In this document: positions 56,383 through 64,000 of the stretch, one piece after another | Layout of the letters: every line of letters begins with the position of its first letter | Numbering within the stretch: position 1 is the first letter of the stretch | Source: Fragilaria crotonensis | Taxonomy: Eukaryota > Bacillariophyta > Fragilariophyceae > Fragilariales > Fragilariaceae | DNA length: 64,000 bases | Reading direction: 5' to 3' | Assembly: GCA_022925895.1 (NCBI GenBank) | Contig: JAKSYS010000184.1 | Coordinates: 29,941 to 93,940 of the forward strand | The notes under the pieces: model-generated | Database searches by the model: none | What the model was told of the DNA's origin: nothing | The model's input: the letters and a program-made list of their open reading frames with translations, nothing else | Program-made: the position numbers and the translations under genes

Positions 56383-58209
56383 TTACATCTTATTCAACCA
56401 CAAGGACGGCATAATATCATCTGGAATCCCAATCGGATGCCGAAATCCATTGGGCATGTGCCAATCCGCAGATTTCAATTTGTCGACCAACTCTACACCC
56501 TCGTCTGTGACTTCTTCGATAATGACGGAATCATTCGAACCAGCGGAATAAAGCTTCACTGTATACATGTAAGGAGCAGTGGCACTGCGCTCGAGGACAT
56601 CGCAATGGTGACGCGTGGTATGCACGCGGAGCGGTGTCGTATAAACAAAACGATTGCCCTCGCGTCGGTACGATTCTCGACATAGCGTCAAGAGATTGGG
56701 CGGATATGGATGATACGACAACTCTTCCAGAGTGCGAAGTCCCGGCTCGTTCCATTCCGACGAATGGACATAGAGTTGGGCATTCGCAACCGGTTTCCAG
56801 TTGGCGACGTGAGCTTCCCAAGCAGCAATCCAATCATTGCCGTAGTCCATGAAAACTTCCTCCCCTTCTTCGATATCGCGAAGCGTAACATAGTCAAAGG
56901 ACAAACCGATCTTCTCGTGCACATTGGAGAGAAACTCAAGGTCTTTGTTGAGCCACTCTGGTTTGTGTGCCACGAGTTCCTTCACGGGCCATTGAACCCT
57001 TACGTTTGCTCGCTCCCGATGATGATTAATGTAATTCACAATGGCACCATAAGGAGTCAGCAATACTGTCGAATTAGGATGCCCAAACGAATAATTGATA
57101 ATCATGTCTTCGATTGTGTAATTCTCAAGACCTGTTTGGTACTTCACCTCCAAAATTTCCCTTGACTTTCCGATATGAATAAGAGGAGCATATCCAACAA
57201 CTGTGCCCTTCTTGAGAGGTCGCGCTGCGAAGGCGCCACGACCAGCTTGCGTAATCGTTGAACGCCCTGGTTTCAAGTGATCCTGACATTTGCCGTGTTC
57301 CTGCAACCATTCCACACTATGATGGCCAATTTCTCTAATGAAGTGACGGACAGTTGACTCCTCAGTTTTAACTTCCAGTTCCGTCTTGACTGCCTTCCAG
57401 GACGCTTGAGGCAAGGCCCCGAGAACAAAACTAGGGACTGGAAATTCCTTGGTCAAATTCCACAACCCCTCCGCAACATCTTCTGGGAGAGCTGCCTCCT
57501 CAACCCATTCAGAGAACTCATTTAGAAATTCATCGGCGTCATCCATATTATCATCAAAAGTAATGATGGCCCCTGGTATCTCTGGAATCCAGGTATCTCC
57601 ATATTCCGCAAACAGTTCCGCGCCGGCTCGCACAGGCCTAGAAATGGTGGTTTGGGACGAATGGTACGGAGTAAAGGCACCGGCTCCTGGATCTCGACTG
57701 CGATGCAAGCCTGCCGTATCGTATATGCTGCCGTGAGTGCTCATAATGTTGTTCAACTCCAGCCTCGAATTGATGGTACAACCAACGCCAGGCACAAAGA
57801 TTGCGCTCGTGTCCTCTCGCTGCAACACATCCGTTTTGGGTTCCGTACCGGCAACACCGTGATCCCAAATGTAACGATCCCACAATGTGCCATCGGGATT
57901 TGGACCGTGGTCGCCCCAATCGCGAAAGAGAAGAGGAATGGCAATGTCAGGATAGTTGACAACGGCACCTTCTGGCAACGCTTGGCCCGTATAAATTCCC
58001 ATGTTGGCCACACCAATGGTGGAGGGAGCCATGTACACACCGCATTCGACATTAGTATGAGCCTCCCGGCAAACATGATCATCCGCAAAACAAACACCTT
58101 CACCCGAAGATTCGCTACTAGCACTGGCACTGGCACTGGCACTGGCGAACTGGAGAAGCAAAAATACCGGCAAGGCAAGTGACAATGACGCTTAAGCGAA
58201 ATTTGTCAT
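56383..58209 (-). CDS. Secreted protein with two SET-like domains
   Basis: About 600 residues. The N-terminus looks like a signal peptide ('SLALPVFLLLQFASASASAS'). A first SET-like unit runs from 'VYMAPSTIGVANMGIYTG' through 'ALPEGAVVNYPD' and 'FVPGVGCTINSRLELNN' to 'AGAELFAEYGDTWI'. A second reads 'STITQAGRGAFAARPLKKGT', 'LLTPYGAIVNYINHHRERAN' (N-H-x core), 'LSFDYVTLRDIEEGEEVFMD' and 'YGNDW'. SET folds usually methylate lysines; a secreted or ER location would make the substrate unusual. In frame there is no ATG before residue 50 or so except ATG 58209, which is followed at codon 6 by TAA (58192-58194). The true start may lie in an upstream exon, or the TAA may be an error or a nonsense change. 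Confidence 0.75.
58107..58148. repeat. Short (TGGCAC)n repeat
   Basis: Plus strand 'ctagcactggcactggcact' and continuation. On the minus strand it encodes the Ala-Ser repeat at the end of the putative signal peptide of the SET protein. Confidence 0.7.
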
Positions 58210-61084
58210 CGTTTAGTTCGACAGGTTCAACAATCTCGTCGGCACAGATCTGTGGCAAAGCTACAATAGAGGCGTGACAAGGACTGCAAATCACAAATGC
58301 GAAAGCGAAGGAGAAGAAAGTAACAGCACCTGTGCAATTTTTCCACAGGGACACATGTGCAGCGCATGTCAAGAATTCGTCCCTTGGGTTCCTTCAAATC
58401 GTATTTCGTTTTTGCTTCCGTATGCATATGAACGAAGAATCAAGCAAACGATTTGCATACTGCATACTGAAAACCTTGTTACCGGTACCTTTATTACAAT
58501 ACCCTTTTTGTGCTATACTTCTAACGGCTGAAAGGCTCTTACTGTTAGGCGTTTCTCTACAAGGGAGGAGTACGAGAGTACTCGAGTACCCAGTACTTGT
58601 CTCAATAATCACAAAACAGCACGGATCTATGGTCTTAAGTATTAATACTCGATATGTATATGATAGTTTACTTTACATACGATATTCCTGGTAGTTGCCT
58701 ATTATATTTATATGTGTGTATCCAAATTCAAAAATGACAATTACCATACTATGTACTGTACTAGCTCCAATGCGGCGGTTCGAGTGCACACGGGTGTGGG
58801 AGATCTTGCACAGTTTTTGGAATACTCACCGTCGTACCTTATAGTAGTAATTTTACGTGTAACTGTTCGTTGTGCTCGATGATCTCGGAATAGAAAATTG
58901 TTGCTCTAACTCATTCCATCATGACTGACCATGGCATCCCCCATAGAACGGCAAGAACCGTATAACTTTGCCTTCCATCTTGGTGATGTATTGGCATTCT
59001 GCATACATGGCTTGTAGCCAAGCCAAGAAAATCAACGAGAGTTGTGAGCGCATTTTCCAAACGATGATGATTCTCGACTTGTGACCCAACTGCTGCGTTC
59101 GACTTGTTGTCAAGAACTACCAGCATTAACCAGCCCCAGAGGAACATTTGCGTGAATTGATTGATGAGGAATGCCCGTAGCGTGTAGAAACAACGCTGGT
59201 GGGTAACAAGCTCGCCTGTAGTACATTGTGAGGCTAACGTAAATTACCGAGGCAAACATCAAGGGATCCAATGCTGCGACTTGTCATCAGATGATGCAAA
59301 ACAAAAAAACCATGCAATTGTAGACTGGGACCAGGTTTGAAGCAGGCGCCTCCAATGCACAAGAACAAGATGCATCAGGCTGGCTTATTACCGAAAGGCA
59401 CAGTGGTTGACTCACGAGGCGGGAGGAGAATGGATACAGTTGTCAATGATGACAAGTCGTTCTCATCGCGATTCAAAAATGAACAAGGCTGGAAAGAGTG
59501 GCGATGCATTTTTCTCCCTTGATTGTCTCAAGCTTAAGCTTCCTTGAATTTGCTATCAGCCAGAAGGTTCCTTTTGCCGTTATGTTTTGTGTCACTTTCA
59601 AGTGAGCAATGATTCGGAGAAACATTATGGTTCTTTTCAGATGAAAGGCTGCGATCGATGAAGGCAGTCACCTACAGCCAAAACAATATTCATTGGTACA
59701 ATCTTTATGCTATTGAGAAGCGAGAAGCCATGTTGATCTTGAGACGGATGGGGGGAGGGTGTGCAAATCGGTTCCAAGAGAGATAGCAACAGATCTTGTC
59801 CATTCGGATTGGCTGATGTGACGTCCAACAGCACGGAAACTTATGTACCGACAGTGGGGTGATTTTGTATGTCGGTATGAATCTGGTTGAGGACTTGCCT
59901 TTAGACTTCCCAAGCTTTTGGCTTTTCAGATCCTGCGTATGAGCTGCACGTTGGTCACAAGATCATGTACAGGTTGTTAGCGACCCGAAACCATTTCCGA
60001 GTTCGACTGTGCTGTGAGCAGATTGACTTGTGGATGATTAGATAGTGATGCACAGAAGTAGAGATCTTTTCAAAGAAAATTGCGCTTGGTGTTGCATGAA
60101 GGGCTAGTAGTTCACTCCAGCGCAGCAAATATGTTGTCTCGTCCTGCACGATGCGACTTGATAGCTCCACTAGTCAACAGTAGGTGATGTGACGTAGTAT
60201 CTGCCCTAAAACCTGGTTTGCACCACGCCTACAATTATTATTATGCAATCGATACAGAGTGAAGATGAACTTGTGTACAATAAACTAGGTACTGTTGTAA
60301 TGTGAACGATCTGGACTCCATTCCAAGAGGCTCGGAGTCGGAGGTGGCGACAGGAGCTATGATCGGCACGCAAGGTACTGGAAAATAAATTTCCACAGCA
60401 GCTGTACATTTTGTACCAGCATCTACTTGACGTGGGGAAAAAAATTGTCAAAAAACCGTGTGCACTCGAACCGCCGCCTTGGAGGTCGTACAGCACAGCA
60501 CAGCACAGCACAGCACAGCACAGCACAGCACAGCACAGCACAGCACTTCATTTGTGACCTCGGTCGCTTGAATTGCAGATAATACTGTTCTCGGAGTATA
60601 GGAGTATAGGACCATAGGACCTAATGAAATCACTGATCATTGCTATGTGAGGTCAAAGACCTTCTGCCCGGGCCGTGCGAGCAATTGTTGTATAAATGAC
60701 ATCTGAATGTGTGTGTACCTGGTACTCCAGAGTCCAGTGTAGTGCAGTAGCTCATCACCCATGAGAGCAAGTAATATGTACTCTTCAAGCAAAACGTGGC
60801 CTAATTTTGCTACTTCCTCTGGTTGCAAAGTTTTGGTAAACACAGTTTTACCCGACTGGGATTTGAAGGAAGTGATGCAGGGCTGACGAACTCGACGTGG
60901 ACATCGATGTCTGGAAAGAGAAGAGCCTTCGAGAAGGCGATCCGATGATCTGTGCACTTAGTAGTATCGAGTGACAATGGACGAAAGCAAATAAACTATA
61001 CACTCCACACTCTCTTCAGAAGAAACTTAGATGTTATTCCCGTGCTCTATTCGTAAACTTACCCGACTCTGTAAAGTAGGGAAC
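58210..61084. other. 2.9-kb non-genic stretch between SET and sulfotransferase genes
   Basis: No supportable gene. It contains a GTAC patch (58565-58600), interrupted short frames near 58900-59150 and 60640-60960, and the (ACAGC)n array. The shortened duplicate at 54515-55335 lacks all of this stretch except about 50 bp. Confidence 0.4.
60490..60546. repeat. (ACAGC)n microsatellite, about 11 units
   Basis: A perfect pentanucleotide array in non-coding DNA. Confidence 0.95.
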
Positions 61085-63489
61085 TCAAGCACTTTCTGGC
61101 TTTGGATCCCAGTAACCATGCCAGTCTTCACCAAACCCATACGCTGCCAGGAGCTTGTAAAGCCGCTGGTTGTATGGCTCATAAAATTGCTCCAGCATTC
61201 GTCGTGTAGCCGGTTGCATGGGCTCAGAATAGTTCGTTACCACCAATTCCTTTTCTTTCAACACAGGGGCATGCGGAATGCCGAGGAAGTCATGAACCTT
61301 CCTCATCGTGCCTTGAATATCTTTCTTCAAATCGTCAGATCGAACAAAGTGGACCTGTGTCCTTGGATCTCGACCAATGTTCTCAAGACCCTGAAACCAT
61401 TGACGAATTTGGATTTCATAGATCGATCGACCGATCGCGCCTTCGACTCGATGTGTCCGATAAATTGTCCACGCTGCATCCTCTTCCTCGGAAGTCGTGG
61501 CGTCAGGACTCCGCTGGTCTTCAATGCCCGCATGTCCTGGTCCATGTACGTTTCAAACGGAATCACATTCTTCACCTTATTGCGCCACATGGCAAAGGCC
61601 CAGTTGCTGAAGGCTCGATCTACTGGATTCCTCAGAACAATCACGAGCTTCACCCATGGACTCACGCAGAGGATTCTCCGTACCATATTAACACCATCGA
61701 ACAAGTAGCCAGGAGTTCCATCAAACGACATCAAGGAATTGTTCCGACTCAGAACGTTGGAGTGGTAATCTGTAGTATAAAGATGCTCCCGAGCCTCCCG
61801 TACAAGAGTTTTGTTGTCGTCAGATAAATAGTCTGGTAGAAAATTCTTGGAGAGAAAGAATTGCAGCTCCTTTGTTCGAGCACGCTCGACAAGTGGATGC
61901 TGCATCAGATATGAAGCGACAGATGTTGTGCCCGACTTCTTCGCTCCCGGCAAAATGAAATACGGCGCTCGCAATTGCCATAGTTCGTTCCCTTCGGGAT
62001 ACCACGATACATTGTCCAAGACGCACCACTGATCCGTGAACTTCTGGCCCTTCACTTCATCAAAGTACGGCGGTTCATAGATATGTTCAAGTTCAATCGA
62101 ACTCGTTTCATCGTCTTGGGAGACGTCGGCATCTTTCGACAACTCGGCTTGCTTCTCCAAGAAGTGTGAATTGTCCCAGACATCGGCATCCCAACCTAAT
62201 AATGCAAACAGCCGCTCATTGTATGGACGATACAGCTCTTCCAACATGGCATACGTCTCGTTTGACATTGGACCAGAATGGTACCTTGTCACCATTCGTG
62301 ACGTGTAATTGGGCGGAGTAAAGGATGGCAATCCTAGCCACCTCAGCACTTGCTGGAAGACATCGTCTGGCGTCCTTTTCATATCTTCGTTGCGCACAAC
62401 CAATACTTCAGACAACGGATCGCGGCCTATCTCCTCCAAGGCACTAAACCATTCTTGCAGTTGAAGAATGTACAGACTCCTTCCTACAGGCGCCTCAGAT
62501 CTACCTACCAGACTCTGATACGTGGTCCATGCATGCCGTTCTTCCTCGGAGCCGTAAAACTCTTTACGCGCAACGTCATCTTGCAGATCTTGCAAAACAC
62601 CGGCTTGCTTCAACATTTGAATATCATCGTCAAGAAACTCCTCCAGCGTTCGAAACGGAGCCATGTTCGTCAAGCCCTCTCGTTTGGCCCTCTTGACGCG
62701 GTAATCAAGCAAGAAGTTGTAATTCGAAAAGCTTCGATCAATGGGACTGCGAAGTGTTACCAACAACTTCACCCATGGCATAGTGCACAGAATGGGAATC
62801 CTCGACAAGGTGCTGAAAAGAAGATACCCAGGTGTGGCCTCAAACGAAATTGCACTCTCATTCGCCTGCAGCTCGGCCACATTATAGTCTTCTACGTAGA
62901 TGTCGGTCCGGATCTGATGGACCATGTATTTCTGAGTGACATTATCATAATTGTCATAGCTGGTTTCATGGGTGGGTAAAAACGAATGCAACTCTTTGCT
63001 GCGGGGTCTGACTATCATGGGATGTCCATATAGCCAACTGGTGAGGGCCGTCGTTCCTCCTTTCTTGGCTCCAATCAACAAGAAATAGGGTGTTCGGGTC
63101 TTCCAATCGCCCTCGGGCCACCACTCGCGGAGAATGTCATCATCTGTACCGTCACCTAGATGGCAGTGCCTGTCGACAAACGATTTTCCCTTCCAAAGTT
63201 TGACGGTCGGTGAATTTGGTTGGTTTCCAATGCTGTTGCGATCTTGACTCCTCGGAGCGATTTGTTTTGTTCGATCGGTTCCCACAAGGATGGGGGAATC
63301 ATCTTTCCAAGGATGCTTGGCTTCATCTTCCACCATTGGTATTGGCGGTCCATTTATGCTATCTCTTTCATACAGATTCGTGTTGCTCGATAGCGACGAC
63401 ATTGTCAACATCGACAAGACAAAAATCGGCACTCCCAGCATTGCCAATTGCACAAGTCTGTGACTGTTTCGACTAATGGGGACGGTCAT
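61085..63489 (-). CDS. Tandem two-domain sulfotransferase, type II membrane; one frameshift
   Basis: A short N-terminus and one membrane helix ('LVQLAMLGVPIFVLSMLTM') suggest a Golgi type II protein. Domain 1 has the PAPS 5'-phosphosulfate loop 'TPYFLLIGAKKGGTTALTSW' and the 3'-phosphate motif 'VTLRSPIDRSFSNYNFLLDY'. Domain 2 repeats both: 'APYFILPGAKKSGTTSVASY' and 'IVLRNPVDRAFSNWAFAMWR'. These match the Sulfotransfer_1 / heparan-sulfate-type family, which moves sulfate from PAPS to glycans. The frame breaks at 61440-61441: restoring one G to the GG there reads through 'GRSIYEIQIRQWFQGLENIG' (compare domain 1 'VGRSLYILQLQEWFSALEEI') to the real C-terminus and the stop at 61085. The start is ATG 63489, the position shared with the truncated copy; ATG 63558 lies upstream in frame. 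Confidence 0.85.
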
Positions 63490-63559
63490 GATGCTTTCAG
63501 TTACACTGATGGTTGATTGGTGTGCTATTCCTCTCTCTAGAGACTCCGGCGAATGCACG

Positions 63560-64000
63560 ATAATGATGAACTCTAGAGGAAACTGGCCCTCATCATTTCA
63601 CTTCAAAAATCGGTGTTATGAATGACAATGACACGGTATCATTTCTCATTTCGCCAATCGCATTTGAGACACGAATACTGGTGTACTGTGGTACTTGTAC
63701 GGTACTCTGGAGCACGCATGTGTTGTGCATACACGGAGTTGGCGTAGGCGGGATACTGTACTCCAGTACTCCAGTACTGCACTCCGTGTAGGTGACGCGT
63801 GACGTCCAAAACTGTCAAAACATTTTTAATCTGTTATCGACGACATCTGCAGCTAGATTTGAAATTTTAATCGAAATTCTGCCTGGCCAAAACCATGGTT
63901 CTTCCAAAACGGTTCGTTTTCGGGAATCCACAAAATCGTGGGGGCGGCTGCTGGCGGCTGGTTGCTTTCTATGGAGTAGTAGTACAAGGCAGCCAAGCGT
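63560..64000. other. End of window, no gene seen
   Basis: Contains a GTAC patch at 63690-63790 ('ctccagtactccagtactgc'). No coding region was accepted. Confidence 0.4.

Noticed and set aside
58911-59147. Short minus-strand frames between the SET and sulfotransferase genes
   Set aside because: Could be remains of a transposase, but no motif is definite enough to name.
60206-60633. Cys/Ala/Val/Leu repeat readings over (ACAGC)n
   Set aside because: Microsatellite translation with no flanking coding signal.

Overview
The window reads as nuclear DNA of a photosynthetic stramenopile, most likely a pennate diatom. This is an inference from several things seen together: intron-poor genes with short GT-AG introns (65-245 bp), compact spacing with divergent and convergent neighbours, two lineages of Ty1/copia retroelement of the kind common in diatoms, a BspA/DUF285-repeat protein with a Pro-Thr/Arg tail, and a protein family known mainly from diatoms. 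No rRNA, complete tRNA gene or CRISPR array was seen.

Layout. 1-6.5 kb: a gamma-carbonic-anhydrase-like gene that has lost its metal ligands, a small DUF2061 membrane protein, and an unrecognised long gene with one homopolymer frameshift. 7.4-22.3 kb: a composite repeat block. A minus-strand Ty1/copia element (B) has its 3' LTR at 7432-7887 and broken gag-pol at 7955-13279. The matching LTR, followed directly by a half-tRNA-iMet primer site, lies 8.6 kb further right at 21818-22273. Between them sit a decayed zinc-finger transposase (Plavaka/KDZ-like), a decayed gene with a pure (ATC)78 tract coding poly-Asp, a 142-bp tandem repeat and a hairpin-rich inverted-repeat element. 22.4-24.3 kb: a broken DUF285 gene and a hAT-type MITE with a perfect 21-bp TIR and 8-bp target duplication.

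24.4-41.0 kb is the gene-dense core: protein farnesyltransferase beta, two divergent Golgi-type glycosyltransferases, a ZNF511-like protein with an extra CCCH finger, cohesin SMC3, a rhomboid protease, casein kinase 1 (frameshifted near its start) and a PAS-hybrid histidine kinase. 41.2-47.0 kb: a second, plus-strand copia element (A) with short 154-bp LTRs, inserted about 140 bp upstream of the histidine kinase start. 47-52.6 kb is mostly decayed sequence with two gene fragments. 52.6-53.7 kb holds a diatom-type hypothetical gene.

54.5-63.5 kb holds a secreted tandem-SET protein gene and a tandem sulfotransferase gene. A shrunken copy of both 3' and 5' parts lies just to their left at 54.5-55.3 kb, so an old segmental duplication is visible beside its source. 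Several intergenic stretches across the window share an odd vocabulary rich in GTAC (AGTACT, CAGGTACC, TACTCGAGTA).

The core genes are housekeeping and signalling functions (protein prenylation, Golgi glycosylation and sulfation, cohesin, CK1, phosphorelay) and do not form one pathway. Several genes are off frame by one or two bases at homopolymers or short repeats (about 6050, 37311, 50085, 61440). In a single read this cannot be told apart from sequencing error, and each case is marked.
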